From Betaproteobacteria bacterium (GTDB lineage Bacteria; Pseudomonadota; Gammaproteobacteria; Burkholderiales; Burkholderiaceae_C), in the NCBI GenBank assembly GCA_025356445.1, contig JANXSZ010000015.1, forward strand, positions 62,001 to 126,000: a stretch of 64,000 bases of DNA, given 5' to 3'. Positions within the stretch are counted from its first letter, which is position 1. Every line of letters starts with the position of its first letter. The notes under the pieces were generated by a model. The model ran no database searches and was not told the origin of the DNA. It saw nothing but the letters and a program-made list of their open reading frames with translations. The translations under genes and the position numbers were made by a program. This document shows positions 55,847 to 64,000 of this stretch, one piece after another.

Positions 55847-56311
55847 ATGATGACCCCAACACTTCGTCAAATCTGCGCGCATGTCACCTTTGTAGGCCTG
55901 CTGGCCAGTGGCAACGCCTTCGCCCAATCGACATCGACGACCACGATGGCCAACGACCAGTTGTTCAAAGACCTGGGCGGTAAGCCCGGTTTGGTGAGGC
56001 TGATGGAAGACTTCGTACCTCGCCTGTACGCAGACTCCCGCATTGGCAGTTTCTTCAAAGAAACCAAACCCAAGTTTCTGAAAGACCAACTGGCTGATCA
56101 GTTTTGCGTGGTATCCGGTGGCGATTGCAAGTACGACGGCGCTGACATGAAGTCGGCCCACACCAACATGGACATCACCCAAGCGCACTTCAACGCACTG
56201 GTGGAAGACCTGCAACTGGCGATGGATGCCCAAGGCATTGCGTTTCGCACCCAAAACAAACTGTTGGCCCAACTGGCTCCGATGTACCGCATGATTGTGA
56301 ACACCCCATGA
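55847..56311 (+). CDS. Exported group I truncated haemoglobin
   Basis: From ATG 55847 the protein has 154 residues, with a signal peptide ending near AFA-QS (about residue 27). A truncated-globin domain follows (LFKDLGGKPGLVRLMEDFVPRLYAD, FFKETKPKFLKDQLADQFCVVSGG). The proximal haem ligand is probably H105 in MKSAHTNMDI. Truncated globins bind oxygen, NO or peroxide; export is unusual for the family. Its stop overlaps the cupredoxin start (ATGA). Confidence 0.85.
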   Translation: MMTPTLRQICAHVTFVGLLASGNAFAQSTSTTTMANDQLFKDLGGKPGLVRLMEDFVPRLYADSRIGSFFKETKPKFLKDQLADQFCVVSGGDCKYDGADMKSAHTNMDITQAHFNALVEDLQLAMDAQGIAFRTQNKLLAQLAPMYRMIVNTP

Positions 56312-56988
56312 ACCTGAAAATCCGCCGCTTCACGCATCGCCTGGGCTGGCTTATCGCCCCGGCCTTGTTGGTCACTCCACCGGCCATGGCGGCGAATTTG
56401 ACCGTGTCCGTGCTGGACAAAGAAGGCAATCCCGCAGCAGATGCTGTTGTCGTTGTGGTGTTGAATGCCAATGCGGGAGCCAAAACCAGCCCGGTCACCA
56501 TCACAACCATCACCACCGTAGCGCAAGAAAAAATGCAGTTCATTCCCTCGGTATCGGTGGTGAACGTAGGCAGCACGGTGCGCTTTGCCAACAACGACCC
56601 TTGGGATCACCATGTGCGCGGCACGGCGGCGGGCTTTGCGGCGTTCAACGCTGTCGGGGGGTTTGAGTTGCGCCTGGACGGCAAACCCGCTGGCAAACCT
56701 GCTAACAGCGCCACGGTGGTACTGGACAAAGCCGGGGCGGTGCAGCTAGGCTGCCATTTGCACAGCTCCATGCGCGGCTACATCTACGTGACGGATTCAC
56801 CCTACACCGTGAAAACCGGTGCCGATGGTGTGGCCCAGTTCACCGATATTCCTGAAGGGGCCGCCACGCTCAAAGTCTGGCACGCTGACCAATTGATTGA
56901 CGTGGCCCCACAAACCACTTACCTTGGCACACCGGCGGCCAAAGCGGGCTTTCAACTGAGCGTCGTTCCTCGCAGGCGGCGGATTTAA
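56308..56988 (+). CDS. Exported cupredoxin (plastocyanin/methylamine-utilization-like)
   Basis: The 226-residue protein has a signal peptide (PPAMAA, about residue 29). Type 1 copper ligands are in place: H101/H102 in DPWDHHVRG, C149 and H152 in LGCHLHSSM, and M155. A Big/transthyretin-like second half follows (DGVAQFTDIPEGAATLKVWHAD). It probably carries electrons or copper in the periplasm next to the exported globin. It ends in a basic RRRRI tail. Confidence 0.85.
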   Translation: MNLKIRRFTHRLGWLIAPALLVTPPAMAANLTVSVLDKEGNPAADAVVVVVLNANAGAKTSPVTITTITTVAQEKMQFIPSVSVVNVGSTVRFANNDPWDHHVRGTAAGFAAFNAVGGFELRLDGKPAGKPANSATVVLDKAGAVQLGCHLHSSMRGYIYVTDSPYTVKTGADGVAQFTDIPEGAATLKVWHADQLIDVAPQTTYLGTPAAKAGFQLSVVPRRRRI

Positions 56989-57020
56989 CCCAGGCTTGCT
57001 TAGCGGTGGGTGACGGGTAC

Positions 57021-58205
57021 TCACAGTACCCGCTCCGCAAACCAAAACGCAGACAGCATCACCAGCAGCCAAGAGCCGAAGCGCAGCACCCAGCGGTCAT
57101 AAAACGGCTTTCCCACCAAGGGTTGCGAGACAATCACCCAACCTGTCACGGCGATCAGCTGACCCGCTTCCACACCCAGATTAAAGCCACCCAGCGCCCA
57201 GCCCAGCAGGCCTGAAGGTGCTGCCGCTTCGGTCAACAGTCCGGCGAACCCGTAGCCATGAACCAGGCCAAACGCACCGGCCAGCACTTCGGTGCGCAGC
57301 CAGCGCTGAGGATAAATATTCAGCAAGGCAGAGACGCCAATCGACACCGCAATCACCGGCTCCACCCAGGCAGGAGAAGCACTGGTGTAGCCCAGCGTGG
57401 CGAGAATCAAGGTGATGGAATGGCCTAAGGTGAACGCGGTGATGGTGGCCAGCAAGCGGCCCCATGCCGATGAATCTTTCGATGTGCTTTCCGATGTGAC
57501 CACCTTCGCCATCACCGCCACTTTTCTCGGCCAAAGCAGCAACTGCAATGGCAACACCAGCGCCAACAAGAACGCCAAGTGGTCATAGCCCTCCAGCAAA
57601 TGGTGGACGCCCAGCAAAAAGTACTGGGTCAAACTGCGCCAGGCGGAATTCGGCACTGCTGTGGCGCTTTCAGTGGCAGTAGCAGCGGCGGCCACACCAG
57701 CCCGCAACACCGTGGCCTGCGTCTGTGCAGGCGCAACTGTCAGCAGCAGGTCTTTGCCGTCCAGCTGACCCGCCACCAGCAGGCGGTGGGTGGCATCTTG
57801 GGTTTTGAAAAGTGCATAACGCAGTGCCAGCGCAGCGCCAGCCGGCGTTGACGGTGACGCCTTCAAGCGCACATAAGCACCATCCCCACGTGACTCCAGA
57901 CCGTCAAACTGCCAAACCAACACAGGGGCGTCGGTGATGCCGATGTCTGTCGCCAACAAGGCGCTGATGGCAGGTACAGCGGCTTTGATTTCACCCCAGG
58001 TGACTTTACCGTCCCCATTGGCATCGATGCTCAGCACCAACTCCAGGTCTTTGATCGCCACGGCACAGGTGAGGCTCAAATTCGGTTGGTCGTTGACTTG
58101 CAGGTAAGCATCGCTGCCTTTGTGCGCCAAAGCACTGCCAGTGGCCATGCAGACCAAGAACAAACCCATCAATACATGCGTTAGCCGTTTCAGCCAAGGT
58201 GTCAT
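57021..58205 (-). CDS. HupE/UreJ-family membrane protein with EF-hand-containing N-terminus
   Basis: From ATG 58205, 394 residues: signal peptide, a periplasmic domain with an EF-hand-like loop (DANGDGKVTWGEI, about 59-71), then about seven membrane helices of the HupE/UreJ_2 type. The metal-type motifs HHLLEGYDHLAFLLAL, LGHSITLILA, GLVHGYGFAG and FNLGVEAGQ are kept. Characterised HupE/UreJ proteins move nickel or cobalt. It is coupled to the TPR gene by an ATGA overlap (58202-58205). Confidence 0.82.
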   Translation of the reverse strand: MTPWLKRLTHVLMGLFLVCMATGSALAHKGSDAYLQVNDQPNLSLTCAVAIKDLELVLSIDANGDGKVTWGEIKAAVPAISALLATDIGITDAPVLVWQFDGLESRGDGAYVRLKASPSTPAGAALALRYALFKTQDATHRLLVAGQLDGKDLLLTVAPAQTQATVLRAGVAAAATATESATAVPNSAWRSLTQYFLLGVHHLLEGYDHLAFLLALVLPLQLLLWPRKVAVMAKVVTSESTSKDSSAWGRLLATITAFTLGHSITLILATLGYTSASPAWVEPVIAVSIGVSALLNIYPQRWLRTEVLAGAFGLVHGYGFAGLLTEAAAPSGLLGWALGGFNLGVEAGQLIAVTGWVIVSQPLVGKPFYDRWVLRFGSWLLVMLSAFWFAERVL

Positions 58206-59407
58206 GGCTTTCCCCTCAAAGGCAAAGCCTGCAAGCGCTGATCGTTCAGGCCGATGGCGGCGATACCCGCTTGCAATTCGGCTATGGCCTTGTCGTCCCG
58301 AGCGGCGTGGGCACTTTGCAAGGCCAGCCACCAGTCAATCGGTTCCTTTTGCAGTTTCAAATTCTGCTGTGCCAACGCCAATGCAGCACGGGGTAGGTCG
58401 TCCAGCCACAGGGCGATCAGACCGGCTTCACGGGAATGCAAAGAGACATCGTCGCCCCGACGGCGCAGGGCAGCATCGCGCTCATGCAATTCGGTGACGA
58501 TGGCTTTCCAGCTGGCTTGACCGCTCAAACGCAGCGCGTGGGCACGGCGAATAAGCACGGCATCGGTTTCGGGCAAATCAGCCAAGGCTTTCAACGCAGC
58601 TTGGGGTTGGCGGGTACGGAGCAGCAAATCGCTGTAGGCCAGGGCGGTATACAGGTCAGCGTCCGCTTTCAGGCTGCGCTGGTAGGCCTTGGCAGCGGAG
58701 GCATCGCGTCCGGCGCGCTCTTCGCTTTCAGCCAGCAGCGAGGCAACCCAGGCGACTTGAGCTGGCGCTGAAGCGGCATTGAGCAGAGTCTGAAAATCGC
58801 GTGGCGTCTGAGCCGTTTGGCCTTGGAGCGATTCGGTTTCCAGGCTGCAGACCTTGGCATACCAGAGTTGGCGGGCAAGGGCCACAGCTTCACAGGCAAG
58901 CAAGGATTCCTTGTACCGGCCTGACAGCCGCTCCAGGCTGGCGAGGGTGAGCCATGCTTGAGCGTTGCCTCGGTCGCGCTTCAGGGCAGCTTTCAGGGTG
59001 GTGTAGGCGGCGGTGAATTCGTGGCGGCCTTGCTGCACGGTGGCCTGCATCACCATGAGCGCAGGCGGTGCATCGGGCTTGTCCCACCAAGGGCTGAGAA
59101 CGGCTTGGGCACGGCCCCAGAAACGGGTGTCCCCTGACTGGCGGGCCTCACCGACCCAGGCTTGCGCTTGGGCCAAAGCTTCAGCGGCAGCAGGTGAAGG
59201 CGCTGATACAGGTGCTGAAGCGGCAGGGCTGATCACCGCTGGCCGTACAGCGGCACTGCGGTTAAAGAGGCGAGCAGTGGGCAAAGTCTCAATAACTTGC
59301 TCATCGCGCTCGGGTTTGATTTCCGTCACAGCCTTGGCACCCACCCAGGTGAATGCCAAGAGAGACAGCACCACAAGCTGGCGATGAAGGGGTTTGCACA
59401 GGATCAT
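58202..59407 (-). CDS. Exported TPR-repeat protein
   Basis: About 401 residues from ATG 59407: an N-terminal signal or anchor (LVVLSLLAFTWVGAKA), an Ala/Pro-rich linker, and a chain of TPR-like helix pairs from about 90 on (YTTLKAALKRDRGNAQAWLTLASLERLSGRYKESLL and later units). TPRs usually scaffold protein complexes. It lies between the lipoprotein/DUF4331 genes and HupE on one strand, so it may assemble that system. Not assigned to a named family. Confidence 0.7.
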   Translation of the reverse strand: MILCKPLHRQLVVLSLLAFTWVGAKAVTEIKPERDEQVIETLPTARLFNRSAAVRPAVISPAASAPVSAPSPAAAEALAQAQAWVGEARQSGDTRFWGRAQAVLSPWWDKPDAPPALMVMQATVQQGRHEFTAAYTTLKAALKRDRGNAQAWLTLASLERLSGRYKESLLACEAVALARQLWYAKVCSLETESLQGQTAQTPRDFQTLLNAASAPAQVAWVASLLAESEERAGRDASAAKAYQRSLKADADLYTALAYSDLLLRTRQPQAALKALADLPETDAVLIRRAHALRLSGQASWKAIVTELHERDAALRRRGDDVSLHSREAGLIALWLDDLPRAALALAQQNLKLQKEPIDWWLALQSAHAARDDKAIAELQAGIAAIGLNDQRLQALPLRGKP

Positions 59408-59435
59408 CGCCAGCATTATGGAGGGGAGAGGTTGC

Positions 59436-59690
59436 TCAGATCGACGCGGGTTCAGACGTTTCGTCCACCGCCAGCTCGGTCGTGCTGATGTCGTTAGGAG
59501 AAGTCGTGTCGCTGGTCAACCCCATGATGTCGGTCATGAACTTGACCATACCGGACACGCTGATGGTGGTAGCGGCAGGGGTGGTGGGTGTCGTGGTGGC
59601 TACGGCATCGCCGCCACCTCCACCGCACGCGGTGAGGGCCAGCACGGCAGCGGTGGTAGACAACAGCGCCAGTGATTTGGAAGTCTTCAT
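59436..59690 (-). CDS. Small lipoprotein of unknown function
   Basis: This 84-residue protein has a signal and lipobox LTAC followed by GGGGG, then a Thr-rich linker and a short MVKFMTDIMGLTSDTT segment. The ATG is preceded by two head-to-tail ribosome-binding-site units (59691-59711). It is co-directional with DUF4331 and the TPR gene. Confidence 0.7.
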   Translation of the reverse strand: MKTSKSLALLSTTAAVLALTACGGGGGDAVATTTPTTPAATTISVSGMVKFMTDIMGLTSDTTSPNDISTTELAVDETSEPASI

Positions 59691-59711
59691 GGTTATCCTT
59701 GTTTATCCTTG
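59691..59711 (-). promoter_or_regulatory. Tandemly duplicated ribosome-binding site
   Basis: On the coding strand two copies of ACAAGGATAA stand directly in line, 2 bp before the lipoprotein ATG. Only one copy would be at normal distance (AAGGA); the duplication may raise translation or reflect slippage. Confidence 0.5.
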
Positions 59712-59729
59712 TTAATGAATGAGGCAGCT

Positions 59730-59754
59730 TGAGCAAGCCTGATGCGCTTGCTCA
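59730..59754. other. Hairpin between the DUF4331 and lipoprotein genes
   Basis: TGAGCAAGC and GCTTGCTCA (9-bp perfect arms) with a 7-base loop. No T-run follows on the transcribed strand, so it may be a processing or stability hairpin that sets the ratio of the two products, and a dispersed-repeat copy (59754-59780) abuts it. Confidence 0.45.
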
Positions 59755-59786
59755 GCTATCAAATCAAGAGTGATTAACGCTGTGTT

Positions 59787-61409
59787 TTACTTTTGCAGCG
59801 GCGACGAACCAGGCAGCGGCGTATTCAGGTACGGGAAGCTGGTCAGGAACGGCACAGCAGCTTGGTCAACGCCATCGTGCACCGCTGCGGACGTGGCACC
59901 CAGTGGCACGCTGGAGGCTTTGCACGCGGAGGTCACACCGGCCACGTTGGGGATGCTGTTGAGCTTCAAGCCATCGTTGTCCCCGTTGATGACGCACAGG
60001 CCACCCAGCATCGCGACCAGGGCTATGTCCACCACGTCATCTTTAGGACGGCGACCGTTGGGGAAACCGGCCAGATCCTTGGCGTTGCCCAAATTGGCCA
60101 AACCACCCACACGCAGCACCTCACCAGCCACACCCAAACGGTTTTGATCCGCATAAGCCACCGGCGCAATGGCCGTGTTCAAACGCAGCATTTCCGAAGG
60201 CGTAGGGTTCGCTGGCTTGTTCACACCGGTGATGCCGGTCAGGAAAACAGTCGCCAAATCGGTACGTGGCAGGTTGGTGGGGGCCAAAGCCTTCGCGTCA
60301 CCCGCGAGCACGAGGCCCAGCAGTGCAGGCAACGTCGGGTTGGTCACGTAAGTCAGGAACTGGCCGTCGCCACTGGGTTTGGACGCATTGAACTTGTCTT
60401 TGTCCTTCAAACCAATCACCACCTCGTTCACCAGCGGGTTGCCCAGGCGAGAGACTTGCGTCCAGGCGCCACCAGCTTTTTCGCTGGTCTGGTGGCCTGA
60501 AGGGGGGGCACCGTTCAGCAGGCGTGCCTGACGCAGGCTGGCGCTGGTCCAGCCGCCAATCACCGGGTCAGTGCCCGCAGTCAGGCAGTCTTTGTGGACT
60601 TCCATCGCGATGGTGGTGACGTTCTTGTCCTGAATCGACTTGGCTGCAAACGCGTTGATGTTGGCAGGGTTGGTGATTTGCGCGGCTGTGGCATTCACCA
60701 GGTCAAAAATGAGCCCGAGATTGACCGCAAAACCTTCTTGGCGCTGGCCCACGAACACACGGCCCTGGTCTTTGCCCGCAGGGCAACCAGGCACCGTCAC
60801 CGTATGCACATGCTGACCCGCGTAGGCTGCATAGGCTGCGGTGTCCCCCAGCGTCTTCACGCCGATGTAGTCCACAGGTTTCTCAAACGTTGCGCCACCG
60901 CCGGTTTTGCTGATGGCACTGGCTGTGCCAGTGCGGCGGTCGCCACGCACGATGGTGACGCCGTAGCTCTCGGTCACGTTCAAATTAGGGTCATTCAGCT
61001 TGCTGACGCCACCGGCCTGCACCAAGGGGATGGAAACAGACTGGCCACCAATGTTCAACGCCACATCGTTCAGCTTGTTCTTGAAGCGAAACTGAAAGGT
61101 GATGTCTTCCTTGGCGTCGCCGTTGTTGTCCAGGTGGATTTCGTACAGTGCGTTGGGGTCCATCATGAAATAGTTGGGGCCGCCATAGCTGTCTTGCAGA
61201 GGGATGTAGTTGGCGATCAGCGTCACGTAGTCGGTGCGGCCCGTTTCATAGCTGCGGAACATGTAGAAATCACTGGCATCCACTTTAGGGCTGGTGGTGA
61301 TGAACGGGGCTTCGCGGTGGCTTGAAGCGTTGGCCATACCCGCGCTGCAAACAGCAGCAATAGCGAGGGACTGGGCCAAAGCAGTCAGCGTAAGCTTTTT
61401 AAAACGCAT
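59787..61409 (-). CDS. DUF4331 exported protein
   Basis: The 540-residue protein has a signal peptide (IAAVCSAGMANA, about residue 27) and the DUF4331 start SSHREAPFITTSPKVDASDFYMFRSYE, with conserved blocks such as GGPNYFMMDPNALYEIHLDNNGD and PLVNEVVIGLKDKDKFNASKP. Function is unknown; the Asp-rich N-terminal region suggests divalent-metal binding (inference). Head of a DUF4331-lipoprotein-TPR-HupE run, divergent from a TonB receptor. Confidence 0.88.
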   Translation of the reverse strand: MRFKKLTLTALAQSLAIAAVCSAGMANASSHREAPFITTSPKVDASDFYMFRSYETGRTDYVTLIANYIPLQDSYGGPNYFMMDPNALYEIHLDNNGDAKEDITFQFRFKNKLNDVALNIGGQSVSIPLVQAGGVSKLNDPNLNVTESYGVTIVRGDRRTGTASAISKTGGGATFEKPVDYIGVKTLGDTAAYAAYAGQHVHTVTVPGCPAGKDQGRVFVGQRQEGFAVNLGLIFDLVNATAAQITNPANINAFAAKSIQDKNVTTIAMEVHKDCLTAGTDPVIGGWTSASLRQARLLNGAPPSGHQTSEKAGGAWTQVSRLGNPLVNEVVIGLKDKDKFNASKPSGDGQFLTYVTNPTLPALLGLVLAGDAKALAPTNLPRTDLATVFLTGITGVNKPANPTPSEMLRLNTAIAPVAYADQNRLGVAGEVLRVGGLANLGNAKDLAGFPNGRRPKDDVVDIALVAMLGGLCVINGDNDGLKLNSIPNVAGVTSACKASSVPLGATSAAVHDGVDQAAVPFLTSFPYLNTPLPGSSPLQK

Positions 61410-61600
61410 GGTGAACTCCTGGTGTGGTTTTTGCTGAAACAGTAGAGAGACATAGGCAACACGCTAGGTTTGCCTGATTGCTTTACGCACTGGACACACC
61501 ACTGGATTCAAAGCTTCCCATAAATATGAAATTGAATCCAAACCACCGCAGTGAACGTAAAGCATGGCAGGCCCTCAGAACAACAACTCGACACACCGCC

Positions 61601-63739
61601 ATGCGCTTCACACCCTCCACCATCTTTGCCCGCCGCCCCACGGTTCAAGCCTGCCTCGCCACGGTGTTCCTGGCCAGCCTTGCTGGACAGCAGGCACAGG
61701 CGCATGACCCCATCGACACCAACCTGAGCGAAATCACCGTGCTCAGCACCCGTGAAGACTTGCAAGGCACGGCCACCACCGCTAGCGAAGGTGTGGTGAC
61801 GCTGAAGCAGTTGCGCACCCGCCCTCTGCTGCGCGCCGGTGACTTAATGGAAGCGGTGCCCGGTTTGGTCGCCACGCAGCACGCGGGTGAAGGCAAGGCC
61901 AACCAGTACTACCTGCGCGGCTTCAACCTCGACCACGGTACCGATTTGGCAACCTATGTGGATGGCGTACCCATCAACCTGCCCACGCACGGCCATGGTC
62001 AGGGCTACACCGATCTGGGCTTTTTGATCCCTGAGCTGGTCGAATCCGTGCAATACCGCAAAGGCCCGTATGCCGCAGAAGACGGTGACTTCGCCGCTGC
62101 GGGCGCCGTGCGCATGAACACTGTGCGCAAAGTCAACCACCCGTTTGGCCAGATCGAACTGGGCGCTGGCAACTACCGCCGCGCCCTGGCCGCAGGCTCG
62201 CTGGACTTAAGTGGTGGTGACTTGCTGCTGGCCGGCGAACAGCTCAACGACGATGGCCCCTGGGCCGTAAAACAAAACCTCAAGCGCACCAACCTGCTTG
62301 GCAAATACACCCAAGGCAGCACGGGCAACGGTTGGTCAGTGGGCCTCACGCATTACCAAGCCTCGTGGATTTCAACCGACCAAATTCCCCAGCGGGCGGT
62401 GGACAGCGGCTTGGTCGGGCGTTTTGGCTCGCTTGACCCCACAGCCGGAGGCCAAACCCGCCGCACCGGGTTGAATGCGAATTGGGTCAGCACCGACAAA
62501 GGCACACAAACCCAAGTCAGTGCTTATGCCCTTCGCTATGATTTTGAGCTGTTCTCGCAGTTCACCTACTTCACCCGAGGCTGTGACACCGCTCCCCTGC
62601 CTGCAACTTGCAACGGTGCGGCTCCGCTGGACCAGTTCTCTCAAGTTGACCACCGCAACGCGCTGGGCTTGAACGCCTCCCACCGCGTTCCCATGACGGT
62701 GGCAGGCTTGGACGGCATCTTCACCGTGGGCACCGACATCCGGCGCGACAACATTGGCCAAGTCGCCCTGTACGACACCCAAGCCCGTGTGCGTCTGAAC
62801 ACCGTGCGCAGCGACAGCGTTGAGCTGAACGCCTTGGGCCTGTGGAGCCAAGCCGAGTTGCAACTCACGCCCCAACTGCGTGGCATTGCCGGTCTGCGCT
62901 GGGACAAACGCGTCTTGAGCGTTAACAGCTCCATCCCGCAAAATTCGGGAAATGCCGGTGCCGCCATCAGCAGCCCTAAAATCTCACTGATCTACAGCGC
63001 CAGCCCCACGCTCGATCTCTACGCCAACTGGGGACGGGGTTTCCACAGCAACGACGCCCGTGGCGCCGTCGCCAAAGCAGACCCGCGCGACCCGTCCTTG
63101 GCTGTCAGCCCCGCCACACCGCTGGTGCGCGCCACCGGCTATGAATTGGGTACCCGTCACAAAATCACCGACGAATTCACGCTGACCGCCGCACTCTGGG
63201 CACTGAAGCTCAACTCCGAACTCTTGTTTGTGGGCGACGCAGGCACCACAGAAGCCTCGCGCCCGTCGATGCGCAAAGGCTTGGAAGTCACCGCCAATTG
63301 GCGTCCCACGAAAAACCTGGAGCTGGACGGCGACCTGTCACTCTCACGCGCCCGCTTCAGCGATGCAGACCCAGCAGGGAACTACATTCCTGGCTCCATG
63401 GAACGCGTCGCCAGCTTCGGTGCCACCTACCAAAGCGGCCCTTGGACGCTGGGCACCCGCATCCGCCATTTCGGCAGCCGCGCCCTGATCGAAGACAACA
63501 GTATTCGCGGCAGCGCCAGCACCATGGTCAACGTGAAAAGCGGCTACCGCCTCAGCGCCAATGCAGAGCTGTCAGTGGAAGTGTTCAACCTGTTCAACCG
63601 CAGTGTCAACGACACCGAATACGCCTACGCCTCACGCCTGCCCTTTGAGGCCGCTTTCTCAGGCAATACCCCCGCTACGCTGCACTTTCACCCCAGCTTG
63701 CCACGGACTGCGCGGGTGGGGTTGAAGATGTGGTTTTAG
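61601..63739 (+). CDS. TonB-dependent outer-membrane receptor
   Basis: From ATG 61601, 712 residues: signal peptide (ACLATVFLASLAGQQAQA), TonB-box-like ITVLSTRED, plug domain (AGDLMEAVPGLVATQHAGEGKANQYYLRGFNLDHGTDLATYVDGVPIN) and a 22-strand barrel ending in a terminal aromatic (LKMWF). Upstream ATG (61526) and TTG (61478) would add a non-signal-like leader. The ligand is unknown; divergent DUF4331/HupE genes hint at a metal complex. The roughly 190-bp divergent gap holds a weak AGGCAA/TTGCCT repeat. Confidence 0.88.
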   Translation: MRFTPSTIFARRPTVQACLATVFLASLAGQQAQAHDPIDTNLSEITVLSTREDLQGTATTASEGVVTLKQLRTRPLLRAGDLMEAVPGLVATQHAGEGKANQYYLRGFNLDHGTDLATYVDGVPINLPTHGHGQGYTDLGFLIPELVESVQYRKGPYAAEDGDFAAAGAVRMNTVRKVNHPFGQIELGAGNYRRALAAGSLDLSGGDLLLAGEQLNDDGPWAVKQNLKRTNLLGKYTQGSTGNGWSVGLTHYQASWISTDQIPQRAVDSGLVGRFGSLDPTAGGQTRRTGLNANWVSTDKGTQTQVSAYALRYDFELFSQFTYFTRGCDTAPLPATCNGAAPLDQFSQVDHRNALGLNASHRVPMTVAGLDGIFTVGTDIRRDNIGQVALYDTQARVRLNTVRSDSVELNALGLWSQAELQLTPQLRGIAGLRWDKRVLSVNSSIPQNSGNAGAAISSPKISLIYSASPTLDLYANWGRGFHSNDARGAVAKADPRDPSLAVSPATPLVRATGYELGTRHKITDEFTLTAALWALKLNSELLFVGDAGTTEASRPSMRKGLEVTANWRPTKNLELDGDLSLSRARFSDADPAGNYIPGSMERVASFGATYQSGPWTLGTRIRHFGSRALIEDNSIRGSASTMVNVKSGYRLSANAELSVEVFNLFNRSVNDTEYAYASRLPFEAAFSGNTPATLHFHPSLPRTARVGLKMWF

Positions 63740-63821
63740 ACTTGGCGAAACAGCTTGTCACCCCCTTGATAGGCTAATAGCGCCATCATCGCTACAGTGC
63801 AGGCCAAAGGAATCGTTAACC

Positions 63822-64000
63822 ATGCACTGCTTCACCCTCGCCCAAGACCAGCATATCGCCCACCTTGTGCTCAGCCGCCCCGAGGCGCTCAACACCATGG
63901 GCCCCGTCTTCTGGCGCGAGCTTGATGAGGTGCTGACCCAGATCCACAAAGCCGGCACCGCACGCGCTTTGGTCATCTCCAGCACGGGCAAACACTTCAG
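63822..64000 (+). CDS. Enoyl-CoA hydratase/isomerase family protein (3' end cut by window edge)
   Basis: ATG 63822 opens a frame (CFTLAQDQHIAHLVLSRPEALNTMGPVFWRELDEVL, ALVISSTGKHF) that is the N-terminus of a crotonase-fold enzyme. The catalytic glutamates lie beyond the window. Typical members hydrate enoyl-CoA in fatty acid or aromatic-acid breakdown. Confidence 0.85.
   Translation, partial: MHCFTLAQDQHIAHLVLSRPEALNTMGPVFWRELDEVLTQIHKAGTARALVISSTGKHF

Overview
The window looks like the chromosome of a Gram-negative betaproteobacterium of the order Burkholderiales, most likely the family Comamonadaceae. The reasons are moderately high GC content, LPS core genes (waaC, waaA), a Bug/TctC-type solute receptor, a caa3-type cytochrome oxidase cluster with Cox11, SURF1, DUF2970 and a 37-residue assembly peptide, a urtABCDE urea transporter, and HrcA/CIRCE plus RpoH heat-shock control. 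Genus-level assignment is inference. I found no rRNA, tRNA, CRISPR array or intact mobile element.

Layout. 1-4.6 kb: a metallophosphoesterase lipoprotein cut by the window edge, rdgC, a short flagellar-rod-like protein, alaC and a haloacid dehalogenase. 4.6-7 kb: groES-groEL behind a perfect CIRCE operator, with a strong terminator. 7.1-11.1 kb: a frameshifted GntR regulator, an isochorismatase-type hydrolase with a GlxA/AraC regulator, and an ABC protein fusing a betaine-type binding domain to a permease. 11.2-11.7 kb: a decayed IS5-type element with matching 4-bp flanks. 11.7-17.3 kb: urtABCDE. 17.5-20.8 kb: a glycerophosphodiesterase and a slyX/VF530/Fic operon preceded by six copies of an 11-bp motif. 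20.8-24.6 kb: waaA, waaC and a phosphomannomutase. 24.8-29 kb: an Ada-AlkA fusion and ogt (alkylation repair), a DMT exporter and a diguanylate cyclase. 29-30 kb: rpoH with a second perfect CIRCE. 30-41 kb: the cytochrome oxidase structural and assembly genes plus haem O/A synthesis.

41-50.7 kb: comF, trmL, a Bug receptor, a MaoC hydratase, kefF-kefC, two orphan substrate-binding proteins and dinB. 50.7-52.6 kb: a two-gene cassette of an ABC/OLD-type ATPase and a small TOPRIM/DUF4276-like protein. It resembles anti-phage ATPase-nuclease pairs and is the best candidate here for a poorly described system. 52.7-54.6 kb: a PAS-PAS-GGDEF protein and a cytochrome c. 54.9-63.7 kb: a run of exported or membrane proteins (DUF3034 barrel, exported truncated haemoglobin, cupredoxin, HupE/UreJ permease, TPR protein, lipoprotein, DUF4331 protein, TonB receptor) that may form an envelope metal or redox system. 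The window ends inside an enoyl-CoA hydratase gene.

Three themes cross gene boundaries. Two identical-arm CIRCE sites tie groESL and rpoH to the same repressor. A short dispersed repeat (near-consensus AGCTATCAAATCAATAGC) recurs at about eleven places, many inside genes. The Fic gene carries an array of helically phased repeats ending at its start codon, while the protein has lost the catalytic histidine.
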